Positions 45,537 through 56,591 of a stretch of 64,000 bases of DNA are shown piece by piece. The notes under the pieces were generated by a model, which was not told the origin of the DNA, made no database searches, and saw only the letters and a program-made list of their open reading frames with translations. The position numbers were made by a program, and so were the translations under genes. This DNA is from Arbacia lixula. Its lineage: Eukaryota; Echinodermata; Echinoidea; Arbacioida; Arbaciidae. The stretch's first letter is position 1. Every line of letters starts with the position of its first letter. Location: positions 17,602,805-17,666,804 of the forward strand of contig OZ022583.1 in NCBI GenBank assembly GCA_963669155.1. The letters are read 5' to 3'.

Positions 45537-46411
45537 CTTTGGCAACACAACGTTTGAACATGGGCAAACTTTTTGAGCAACTTGCACATAGTCATATACA
45601 CTTGTACTTTGACAGCAAAATACTTCCCTGATAGGCTGGTATTAGCAAACTTTTTGAGCTACTGTACCCGCATTTGTGAACAAATGTAAACTAAAATACC
45701 GCACATGGGCAAAGCATCCTTTTTACACATCTTTTGTACTTCCGGTATACACTGAACAACTCAGCTGTGATAAGGTGTACACTTAATTATCAAAGAGAAG
45801 GGATTCTGTGCACTGAGATTGAAGCTGAGACAAACTTGCATGATACTCATTTCTTGTGGTGGGTCCATGAGTTGGAGATGGAGGAGGTGCATGTTGGAGC
45901 CTGGAGGGCACACATACCTTCAAAGAGAATAAGGACAATGATTAGCACAGTGATCAATAGAGAGATTATGTGTTGCCCCGCCCCCCCCAAATGAGGGGTG
46001 GGGGTGGTAGTGCACCTTATACTCTCCTGCTGGATCCACCACTGATTTCCATTATAATAGTAGAATGCACTCCAGCAGGCCTGCAAGGTAGATCATGAAA
46101 CAAGTGTAACGCCTGACTTGAAAGTAAAGAGCTTTGTGGTTTTATGGTATTTGTCTTGTATAACCACATCATGAAATAGTGTGCTTATATGTACAGTGTT
46201 TGTAACAGATATCACAATGTGAAGCCATCGGTTCAATTCTTCTGCGTGCATTAAAAGATTATTTCTAGGCGTGAATTGAGGCAGCTTGTATGATGCATTT
46301 TCACTTTGTTTTCGTTTTAATTTTCCGACCCAAAGATTTACGTGCCAAAGCAGTATGCAGCTTTAGTTTGTACAGGAATTATGTTTTTATGTATGATTGT
46401 GTGTGTGTAGC

Positions 46412-46462
<51 letters not shown>

Positions 46463-48141
46463 TGTATGCTATACCTTTACTTGTGCGTAAGCCACGCCCA
46501 TAGCCCATGTTGCATAAGACCACACACCCACCCACCCACACACCCAAATAGGGAGATAAATAGGGAGGGTGGATATCCAATTATTGCGGCCAGGCGTAAC
46601 TGATAAGGATCCATGGGCTGTTATCTCTGCTCATCTTTCTGGAAGTTGGCTAATTGTAGGAAATGATGATTGACAAATCTATGTTTGTTTTGCACTGTTG
46701 CAGCTCTGCAGGTGTCTTTGTATACACACTGGACTTGTCCACTGAAGATTTAATAGATGGACCAACTTCCTGAGCTTGGCGTCCCTCAGCACCACCATTG
46801 TGTGACTGGACAAAGGAAAAGACTTTAAAAAGTAATAGGATCTTGTCTTGCCCAATCAGGACCAAGAACCACAAATATGTGGTGTGGGGCACTAAAAGTT
46901 TTGATTTAAAATATTCATAATTATAATGAAATACATCAAATGAAAGAAAGTAAATTACTGCACAAAAGTAAAACGTTTTTGTGGATTTCTGTTACAATAT
47001 GTTTTTTGACTGTTGAAATGATTTCTTAAAGTGAGATTAAGGTAAACTAATCAATAAATCCTCATTTGTAGTGTATGTAGTGTAATTGGAGGAAGTGTGA
47101 TATTTGAATGTGTGCATGCAGAATATAAAGCTGTGGGCTACTTTGTTCTTCTACACTGAAATCACAATTATGTCTGGATACATAGACTATCCTTCCTTTT
47201 CTGTCCTTCAGAGCAGGGTAGTCTGTGTGTCCTGCTTTTAGTTTTGAGTTTGGTGCACAAGCAAGGAGCAGACCACACCTCTCATTTTTAGCATAAAATT
47301 TGGCCCACAGGTGTGCATTGCTTCTATGAAGCAGAAGATGAAAATTGATACAGGGTGATATGGTGAGAAGACCAGTAAATTCTCAACTATAAGGCTGAAT
47401 GTTCCTTTTGCAGGTCAAAAAAAAAATCTTTTTTGGTAAAAAAAACACTGAAAATGGAAGAAGATGCTGCATTCAAACTTTCCTCCTCAACAATGCATGC
47501 ATTTTGATGCATTTTAGTAACTAACTAGGCTTAGAGAAAGGATTCATGAATATGGCCCCTGGAAACTAACTTTAAGGAAAATTATAGCTATCAGAAGACT
47601 TGGTGCAGGATTTGGGCTGGTTGTCCGAAACCTATAGCCTAGAGACCGGAGATGCTACATGTATGGTGGTGGCATGGTGCACTATGGTCTTTCGCCCGTC
47701 TACTCCACAATGCATGCATTCAATGGGAGTAATGCCCGCATAGCACGCTGAGAGCATTCGATTATGAATGTAGCCTATGCTCGCTGCGGTTCAAACATAA
47801 ACGACGATAATCACTGGTATTCACTTTTTCAGAAAATGTTTGTTGTGCTATGATTGCTATTTCATACACATTATTGTTAGGGTATACTACTGATTCCTAC
47901 TGAGTTTCATGACTTTTGCAAATGGGACACTCTGTCTTTAACAGCTAAAGTAAGAGGATGGAGGGCGCCAGAATAGTGAGGGAAAAATTGGACTGGATAC
48001 AATGTCACAATTTACAATAACCAGGGAGGAAATGGAATTAAGTGAAAAGAGGAGAGTTGAGGGGGCAAGGGGTGGGTGGAAAACTTAAGTTGTTTGCAAA
48101 GCTAATTCTTTTTCGTGTGTACGGGATAGGGAAACAGAGAG

Positions 48142-48193
<52 letters not shown>

Positions 48194-48424
48194 GTATTGG
48201 GGAGGGATGTCATCTATAAATGAATCATTTCACCACAATATGTCACTGATGCATCTTTAGCAATTCGAAAAATAGCTCAAGGAAATCATCGCGATGTTAT
48301 TCTACCCCTCTTGTTGTCTGGATAAATTAAGCAGTGGCTGTTTGAAGCCAGACTTAATAGAAACATCCCTGATGCAAAACAAACCCTAGACTTTGTAAGC
48401 ACATCAGAGTTTAGCTGGCAGGCT

Positions 48425-48575
48425 GCCCTGGATCTAGTCTGGCTTCCAGGCTTTGGGACTTAAAATTTATACTTAAAAATCAGAGTCTGGTGCACTCACA
48501 GGACTAGTCACTCTTTCATGTTTATCTCTTCTCCCTTTGTGTCCTAAATTAGTCTGCTGTAGCCAGACACATTTA
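48425..48575 (-). repeat. GTCTGGCTTCCAG foldback family, copy 3
   Basis: Bounded by GTCTGGCTTCCAGGCTTTGG and GTCTGCTGTAGCCAGAC, giving GTCTGGCT-type inverted ends, with GACTAGTCACTCTTTCAT inside. Confidence 0.65.
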
Positions 48576-49474
48576 TTGCACAGTGTATTTTTTTAATTGA
48601 GAGTGGCCAACTGCCTGGAAATGTGAGGGAAGCACTCGTCAGATTGCGCTTGTTCCCACGCATGCGCCCATATATGGCAAAAACACTTGTTATTTCTGAG
48701 TCAGGAGATTCACGTGATTAAAAAAAGCTTGCTTTACTAATTGGAAAAGACACAAATAGCCCTGTGTTGTATTTGATATACTGTAGGTACATCCTCTATG
48801 ACAGAAAGCTCATTTGGAGAAATTCATGAATATTGTCCATCATACACTTGGATGCCGGTGAGCAGAAAACCTGGGAGTGTACATGTAGCATACAAATACA
48901 AAACATGTTTCTTTTACCAATCAGATATTTAGCAAAAACTCTACATTCTGCAGTTTCTTTAACATCAATACTTCATCTTTATGAACTTTTGGTCTGATTT
49001 TCCTCAAACTGTCCCTCATTCACTTCTGCGACTTTTATGCTTATACATTTATGTTATGATATAAGTCATTTTTTGTAGGCTGTTCCGCTAAATTAATTGA
49101 GGTTTTCACTGGATTCAGAAGTCAGTAGCTAACCGTCAAATTCTCATTGTTGATTTTAGCCAATTCAGAAGAAAATTCAGCACTTTCTACTACAGTGAAA
49201 TTCTCTATGTGGTTTAGCAAAGTCAACAGGATATTCAGCACTTTCTATTATAGATAAAAGTCACTAGTGGTATAGATTACATGAGCTGTAGTCATGATAG
49301 AATTGTTCTGCCATGATTAGGAGTCTCATTCTCATTGAATTACAGGATCAAGTCAAGGAATGAGCTCAATATGATCTACAGTGTAACCTGCTGTAGTGAC
49401 TACCTTTAATAGAAAGACCACATGTCTATAAGTCCATATTTTTGGTCGACATTTCCTCTTGAAACCTACATTAA

Positions 49475-49839
49475 AGGGCATATACTGTACTGGGAAGACA
49501 AAAAAAACTTTCAAAAGGTGATCGTGAGCAATCTTCTTGCCAATGGTTTTAAATTCATGTATTGTCCATTTTAGAAACTTGCTGAAAATGATTCGCATTT
49601 AAATGGTCTACATTTGGAGTGATAGGTAGTTCAATCACAAATCCTCAAATGTTCGGGCCGAACATTTTGAGTGTTTGTGCTTTAATCAATGAGTACTCTA
49701 AATGTGGATTATTTGAGGGCAAATAACTTTCAGCAAGTTTCTAAAATGGGCAATTCATGCATTTAAGACCATTGGCAAGAAGATTGCTCACGATCACCCT
49801 TTTGAAGGCTTTTTGTCTTCCCAGTACAGTATATGCCCT
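49475..49839. mobile_element. TTAA-flanked foldback MITE, copy A
   Basis: AGGGCATATACTGTACTGGG...complement...CCCAGTACAGTATATGCCCT, flanked on both sides by TTAA (49471-49474 and 49840-49843). The arms are about 165 bp, with a central GTTCGGGCCGAAC palindrome. The TTAA target is the hallmark of piggyBac-type transposition (established); mobilisation by such an enzyme here is inferred. Confidence 0.9.
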
Positions 49840-50113
49840 TTAAAGTAACCTGTATAAAGATCACCTGCTCATAACCTGTCTTCCTTGGGTGGTCTTTATA
49901 TACAGGTTTCACGGTACAGTAGTTATTGAAATTGAGCAAGACCAGGACCTACGTTGATTACAGATAATTACAGGTATATTAATCTTCACACCTACTGTCA
50001 TTTAACATTAACTCTCTCAGTCCCTTAGGCATGAAGATGTGTAGTAAGCCAATGGGGGTTTCAAGGCCTGGTAATGTAATGGTTAATAGATATTAGGGCC
50101 AGGGCCAACCCTG

Positions 50114-50330
50114 TTGAATTCTCTTCCACAGAGTTTGAAAACCCTGACTTCAGTGACCACCTTCAAGGGCAACCTAAAGACATACCTGTATAATGTTGCT
50201 TTTTGACATACAAGTTCATACCTGTATTGTATGTTTTTTTCTCTCTTTAATTTGCTCTAAAGCGCCTTGAGCATCTACAGTAGTTAAGATGGAAAGTGCG
50301 CTATATAAATTCTATGTATTATTATTATTA
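50114..50330 (+). mobile_element. Non-LTR retrotransposon 3' tail
   Basis: 50114-50206 encodes LNSLPQSLKTLTSVTTFKGN then LKTYLYNVAF and stop, the conserved C-terminal tail of CR1/jockey-type LINEs. It is followed by AAAGCGCCTTGAGC, GCGCTATATAAA and an (ATT)n end, a typical LINE 3' terminus. Confidence 0.8.
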
Positions 50331-50814
50331 TTATATGGGTAAATATGAAATGTGGAGCCGATTAGCATTAGATTAGAATTAGATGTCATCAGATTTTGGT
50401 GTTGTCTAACGATGGTAATTAGGGAGTGGAATGGGTATGGTTTGTACGTCAGTAGAGGGTGACGAGGAGGGGCGGGAGGGGGAGTAGGGAAGATAAGGGG
50501 GAAGGGAAAGGAAAATAAGTGGGTAGGTGGGAAGGGATGAGGAGAAGGAAGATGAAAGGCTACAGAAGATTTACTGTGTCTCTCTCTAACCAGGATGGGT
50601 TGTTCGGGTATTATCAAATTGGCAACAATTTGGAGATTGCCGTAGCATAAAATTTTATCCTGTTTAAAATCAAGGCTGTGGCCCAGTTATCTTACCGCAA
50701 ATAGCACACAAAGGATACAGTACAGAGTGGAAATCTCCCATTTACAAGATGTGCCCGATTACACCAATTGTGCCATACGGACAGAGTTAATAGGGCCTGT
50801 AATGTTCACATTAG

Positions 50815-51025
50815 TCTTGATTCCAGCCCAGGCTGTTGTGCATTTCTGATCCAAACAATTGAATTAATGGGTATGAGTGCAGAAGACTAGGCATACTCTT
50901 ATTTATTCGCTGCCCCACCCAAATACTTAAGAAAAGGAGGAGACTGTAAGAGTCACTAGGCTATTGGATCCTCCACTTTATTTTTTAGTTTGGATTTATA
51001 ATGTGCAGAAGCCTTAGAGCCAGGC
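50815..51025. repeat. Possible GTCTGGCTTCCAG family, copy 4
   Basis: TAGTCTTGATTCCAGCCCAG...AGAAGACTAGGCATACTCTT...GTAAGAGTCACTAGGCT...GAGCCAGGCT. Diverged, but the motif order is the same. Confidence 0.4.
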
Positions 51026-51251
51026 TAAGTTCATGTTTGGCATGACACACACGGGACGGTATACCTATCATTGCATTGATCTCCTTGATTCTTCCTCTCA
51101 ATATGAAGAAGAAGGATGTGAAACATTTATGACACATCCAACACGATATGTAACCTACCCAATATACCTCACGCTATGGCAGTTTGTATACAACACCAGT
51201 CAGAAAAACATGGAAAGCAGTGAAAATATCGTGAAAGGCAGTCGAAAAAGA

Positions 51252-51654
51252 ATGGAAGGCCGGAGTCCCTGAGTCGAGTACGTCAGCACAAGGCCTATCA
51301 TCACTTGTAAACGTGAAAAGTTTAATTTGTTTATATTAACATTGTTTTATGATTGTAATGTTCGTAGAAAATCTACAAAAAAAACCCTGCTATGCTCTGT
51401 CATGAATATTCATAGCCATAGACCAAAATAAGCCAATGACTGACAAATCTGTGACGTCGTACGAACTCATGAACTCAGAACTGGGAAAGGATATGTTATT
51501 GGTTGAATAAAAAGCAGCGATGACCAAATTGGGTAAGCCTTATGAATCATGCATAAAAATACTCTTGTTACGCATATGATAAACATATATGAATAGTGAT
51601 GAGAATATGAGTGATGATACACACATTCGACTCAGGGACTCCGACCTTCCACGT
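51252..51654. mobile_element. Short TIR element (GGAAGGCCGGAGTCCCTGAG)
   Basis: GGAAGGCCGGAGTCCCTGAG TCGA on the left and its near-complement TCGACTCAGGGACTCCGACC TTCC on the right, about 400 bp apart. No coding content. Confidence 0.6.
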
Positions 51655-52419
51655 TTTTTTGTCTGCAGTTGTATAAAATCTGCCACACAGCACGAGGCAT
51701 ATCAGATAGGCTACACAATATAAGGAGCCTGATTTTTAGTATGACCTTATTAATACACTGTACAGGGTATCTTTGCTAGACAAACATAATCACACAAGTC
51801 TGTCAGAGGAGAAAGTGTGAATCTTTAATTCTAGATGATCCACATGTGAATTAAGTCACAAGTAATATACACAAATTGTATAGAGCTCTATCATGTCTGG
51901 CTCTGCAAGGAGTTAACTACGATATTGCAGTCCTTTTCATCCGCATTGCTAGACATGAACTCACTCTTCTGTCAATTGAACAAAGCAAACATGCTTTTAT
52001 TGTCAACATACATGTAACCAGGAAGTTCAGGAGTTTCCCAACATGTATTAGAGGCAAACTGCAAAGTAGAATGGTTTTCTTGCATTATTTGCTGCTTAAG
52101 TTTCATATTTCCCAAGCTTAATCTCTCTGCTATTCTTGTGGTCCATGCAAAGTGTATAAATTAAGTGCAACTTTTTATTCCAATGACTAGCTTGTCATTC
52201 TTTACATTCGCAGCTCATGTTTGTGGACAATGCAAACATTATCTTCTCTCTTTCTTAACATTGCTTGGATGTTTCTGACATAGCAAGGGCTATTCCAATT
52301 CATGATTCATATTTACTAGTGTGGAGTTTATGAAAAGAGTTTTACATGTTGTGATTTACATGGCAGCGATAGAAGTCGACATGAATTTAGACTTCGGTCT
52401 AGTGTAGGTATTGGCCTCT

Positions 52420-53928
52420 CAGGCTCAGCGTAGCACTACAATTAAAACGACGAAAAGGGGCGTATCATTTTGAATTTCCAACGGTCAAAACGCACGCGTG
52501 CGGAATTGAGTGATGAAATCTCTGAAAATTGATCTTCGCATATCTCCGTTTGAGTCCGTTATTTTTCCATCTAAATTCATGTAACTTTCACCATGGATGT
52601 AAACATATCATATCATATCATATATGAATTTTCAATAAATACGACGTAGTACTTTTTTTTTAATGAATATATTTGTGATTTGATTGAACGAGTGAAGAGG
52701 TGTTTATTTTTTCCCGACACAAGTCTGCGACCGAATAAATCTTCAAATGATTGACATGATACTAGAGTTCAGACCCCAGTCTCCCTCTCCACGAAGTTTC
52801 GTGTTGGAGCAATTAGGATTTCTGTCAAATTTTGAGCAAAGAAATCTCATACTTTTTACGAAAATGCTGGATTTTCACATCTACGATTGAGCAATGCGCA
52901 GGTGCGGTTCACACTGCGTGTCGGGGCTGCGTATTTCCCGCTAATGTTGGCTTATCATTGTCAAAAGCTTTCGAGATTCCGCACTCTTGACCCATACGCT
53001 TTTGTAGGTATTAAAGTAAGTTTAGGCGTATTTTGTTTATTTTCCACAATCTCTTTCAATTGTGACATTTACCTGTATGTTTTGCACTAAAATGCTCCAG
53101 CAAGAAATGTATTAGAAGAATTCACAAGCTCACAGGTAAACAACCTTCCGTAATTTTGGAATACGTCTATTCTTACACAGTTACAGAGGCATGTATACCC
53201 ATAGATAGTTCTGACGTAGTCATATCTACACCCATACATCAGCTCACTTCTCGGTTGTATTGCAAAGTAGTCACATTTATCACGTTTATGCAGTCGGGCT
53301 AGGACAATCGCAAGACACCATTGGCACTGCCTCTCGCACAGGCAGCTAGCTGCCTCACGCTGGTGAACCACACCGGTTGTATTGTCAGCTACCTCACGTA
53401 ACGCACCGGTAGTCGGCTAGGCTGCTCCCATACCGAACCCACGCATGCCTTGTACACGCTTTGCCAATGGACCATTCCGACATTCGAGGGGTCGACTATG
53501 GGGTTGTTTTTGTTTTTTAACGACACAACCGTGCGACGAAAAATCAGAAAATGAAATTTGGAACATAGCTAGAATGTACTCTGATAAATCATATACTGCA
53601 ATTCATTTTTTGGAACAATTGCTACAAATATGAAATTTAAAGCCTTTTTTAAAAGCTTTTTTTTTCTTTTTTAGTGCTATGTTTCATCCTTATTTCCATG
53701 ATGTTTCATGACATGAAACTCCCCAAAATGTAATTACAATTGAGAACAACTCTTTCCTGTTAATATAACGTTGAGATTTTGTTATTTGGAGCCATTTTGA
53801 GCGAGATAGCACAATTTTGCTAAGACACTTCCCCGGCGGTTTCACGGAAAACACGATGCGATTCAGCGGAATTTGAGTACACCGAAGAAATGCTTTCGCC
53901 CGTTAATTATAGTGCTACGCTGAGACTG
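52420..53928. mobile_element. 1.5-kb CAG...CTG TIR element
   Basis: Left end CAGGCTCAGCGTAGCACTAC AATTAA; right end, complemented, CAGTCTCAGCGTAGCACTAT AATTAA. The interior has no convincing coding sequence. The CAG terminus suggests a hAT or similar element, but I could not identify a matching target duplication. Confidence 0.75.
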
Positions 53929-53967
53929 CTCTTGTGTTAGTAACACTTGATCTTACCAGACTATATT

Positions 53968-54477
53968 GAAGGGAAAGTTTACCATGACTTTGACTTGGTT
54001 TTGATAAAAACAGCACCATGAAAGAAGCATATGAGTGAAGGTTTAATAAGAACCAGTCAAGTTACAACTTTTTAAAGTATTTATTTTGTGACATCACATG
54101 CGAGTTGCTCTCCTATTTATGATGTGTACTATCTTGGGGGGAAAATGTCAATTTTCTCCCGCGGATATTTACCATTTCACCCGTGCATTTGATACATCAG
54201 TAGGCACATGTTGTTATACACATATACCTCAATGAAATGGATTTATTCTTTCATCTTATACAGAAAGAGAGCAATTTATGTAATCATAGAGCACACAGCA
54301 TATTAAAGAGGAACTCCCAAGTGACTTCACAAAATCAAAACTTTAAAAAGTCATAACTTTCTTATCCTTTGACGGATTCTTGTGAGACCTTCACTAATAT
54401 GTGTCTATTTCTTCATTTTTCTGCTTTTATTAAAACCAAGCAAAATTCATGGTGGACTTACCCTTTAAAGTAGTTAT
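53968..54477. mobile_element. Foldback element (AAGGGNAAGTNYACC), copy 1
   Basis: GAAGGGAAAGTTTACCATGA...GGTTTTGATAAAAACAGCAC on the left mirrors CTGCTTTTATTAAAACCAAG...GGTGGACTTACCCTTT on the right. Internally, TGTGACATCACATGCGAG mirrors AGTGACTTCACA. Confidence 0.8.
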
Positions 54478-54853
54478 GCTGGTGGTCACTGAAATAGCTG
54501 GGAGTTTTTATAGTTTGAGATGAAAGGAGTCTCAGCAAATCGTCTCTCATTTTACTGCCTCCTCAAGTAGTGGGGTGTGATTTTAGTGTATTTGTGTAAT
54601 GTCTAGCATATTGCTGGGAAATTCTTTCCCACTAATCCCTCTATTCAGAGGCAAGCATTCAGAATCCAAGGCGCTTTCATGAGAAACCTGAGCTAAGAGC
54701 AGGGGAACCGTGGTGCAACCCCTTTTCTTGAGGATTAATGTCAGAGGGTTCTCTTCCCACCCCCCTTGTACCTTCTTACTATTTCCGTTCTTTTAACCAG
54801 AAAAAACATAGTTCTTGCCTGCCCCCTCTATGTAGTGATAGGTCCATGCACCG

Positions 54854-55709
54854 TAAAGGGCAAGTCCACACTGAAATTAAGTTGGTTTCAGTAAAAGCAG
54901 AAATGTGAAAGAAACATTTTAGTTAAGGTTCAATGAAATCCCAGCAAAGGATAAGAAAGTGACAAATCTTTCAAGCTTTGATTGTGTGACATCAACAAGT
55001 GATATGCTCTCCCATATTTTGTGTACTATTTTTTTTTAAATTATATTTTCTCAATATGATATGCATCATTTTGGTGCGTTTGAGATATCATTAAAGGGCA
55101 TATACTGTGCTGGGAAGGCAAAAAAGCCTTCAAAATGTAATTGTTAGCAATCTTCTTGCCAATGGTCTTAAATTCATGTATTGTCCACTTTAGAAGCTTG
55201 CTGAAAGTTATTTGCCCTCAAATGATCCACATATGGAGTAATTAATGATTAATGGTTAAATCGTCAAAATGTTCAAGCCGAACATTTTGATGATTTGTGA
55301 TTTAATCACTCATTACTCCAAATGTAAATCATTTGTGGGCAAATAACTTTCAGCGAACTTCTAAAATGGACAATACATGAATTTAAGACCATTGGCAAGA
55401 AGATTGCTAACAATTACATTTTGAAGGCTTTTTGCCTTCCCAGCACAGTATATGCCCTTTAAAACATGTTTTTATATACAAACTGCAATGAAACAAATTA
55501 TTCCTTCATCAAAAGCCAAAAAAGACCAATTTATGTACCTGTGATTATACAGTACACAACATATGGGAGAGCACCTCGCACATGACTTCACAAAATTGAA
55601 ATTTCTATCAGAACTTTCTTATCCTTTTATGGATTTTTGTCAAACCTTCTCTAATATGTCTCCTTATGTTTCTGCTTTTATTGAAACCATCTTAATTTCA
55701 GGATGTACC
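54854..55709. mobile_element. Foldback element copy 2, host of a nested MITE
   Basis: TAAAGGGCAAGTCCACACTG...GTTTCAGTAAAAGCAGAAAT mirrors TTTCTGCTTTTATTGAAACC...ATTTCAGGATGTACC. Its centre is interrupted by the TTAA-flanked MITE at 55095-55458. Confidence 0.8.
55095..55458. mobile_element. TTAA-flanked foldback MITE, copy B (nested)
   Basis: Same family as 49475-49839, flanked by TTAA at 55091-55094 and 55459-55462. The arms are nearly identical to each other, so this is a young copy. Confidence 0.9.
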
Positions 55710-55719
55710 ATAGCCGTAA

Positions 55720-56010
55720 AGGAATTATAGCCCTTTTACAGAAGTCATGAAACTCAGCATGAATCAACAGTATAATCTCACAGTCATAGCTTCGAGAAGC
55801 TTTTTTCAGGAAAAGTGAAAAACTATCCTTGTTATGTTTGAAACAGCTCGTTCGTTGTCGACCATCATGTACATTTATATATACCTTAGTGCACCGGCCA
55901 GTGTATTGGTCATTTGGGTTCTGCTCACATCAACGTATCACTGTGGTGCATACGGCCATGATGACAGTGATGCGTGCTATCATTGTCTTGGTCTCTAGGC
56001 TACAGAAAGC
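55720..56010 (+). repeat. Dispersed repeat family, copy at 55.7 kb
   Basis: GAAGTCATGAAACTCAGCAT, CAGGAAAAGTGAAAAACTAT and GGTCTCTAGGCTACAG appear in the same order as at 13840-14130. Partial copies lie at 37370-37500 and 1925-2025. Confidence 0.5.
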
Positions 56011-56021
56011 ACTGAGTTTTA

Positions 56022-56350
56022 GGGCGTGTTTATCAACTCTTTTTTTGGGTAGAATTAAGGTTTCCAAACGCGTTTCATTTTTTTTAAACACGTCTCAGAG
56101 AGTTGATCAACGCAAAGGTGTTTTGATTATGGGGTTCGGAAAGCTGTTTTGAAACACGCAAATTTGTACGTTCCTAAACGCGTTTGAGCCAGAAACGGGT
56201 TTAAAGAAGTGAGATAAACGCAAAGCTGTTTTGAAACGGCTTTAAACCACGTGCTTTCGGTGACAAGGCCGGTTTTCAACTTGGGCGATCGAGTTGATCA
56301 ACGCGTTTGGAAACGCGTCTGTAAAGGCCTTTGGAGTTGATAAACGCACC
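56022..56350. mobile_element. MITE with GTTTATCAACTC ends
   Basis: GGGCGTGTTTATCAACTC on the left and GAGTTGATAAACGCACC on the right. The interior is rich in AAACGCGTTT palindromes. It abuts the truncated TTAA MITE copy C. Confidence 0.7.
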
Positions 56351-56587
56351 GTTTCCACATTTGGAATAATTAATGATTATCAGTGAAATCCTCCAAATGT
56401 TCAGACCGAACATTTGGGGGATTTGTGATTTAATCACTAATAACTACAAATGTAGATCATTTGAGGGCAAATAACTTTCAGCAAGTTTCTAAAATGGGCA
56501 ATACGTGAATTTAAGACCATTAGCAAGGAGATTGCTCATGATCACCTTTTGAAGGCTTTTTTGTCTTCCCATTACAGCATATTCCCT
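56351..56587. mobile_element. TTAA-flanked MITE, copy C (left arm lost)
   Basis: Contains the central GTTCAGACCGAACATTTGGG palindrome and the whole right arm, ending CCCT then TTAA (56588-56591). The left arm is absent and replaced by the neighbouring MITE. Confidence 0.85.
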
Positions 56588-56591
56588 TTAA

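Larger units (their letters stand above)
35159..49000. other. Long stretch without recognised exons
   Basis: Mostly non-repetitive AT-rich DNA, possibly the first intron of a gene starting at 35080. Open frames here are short and compositionally non-coding. Embedded elements are listed separately. Microsatellites: (GA)n at 42299-42329, (GA)n with GGGA at 44031-44178, (GT)n at 46420-46460, (GA)n at 48137-48190. Confidence 0.55.
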
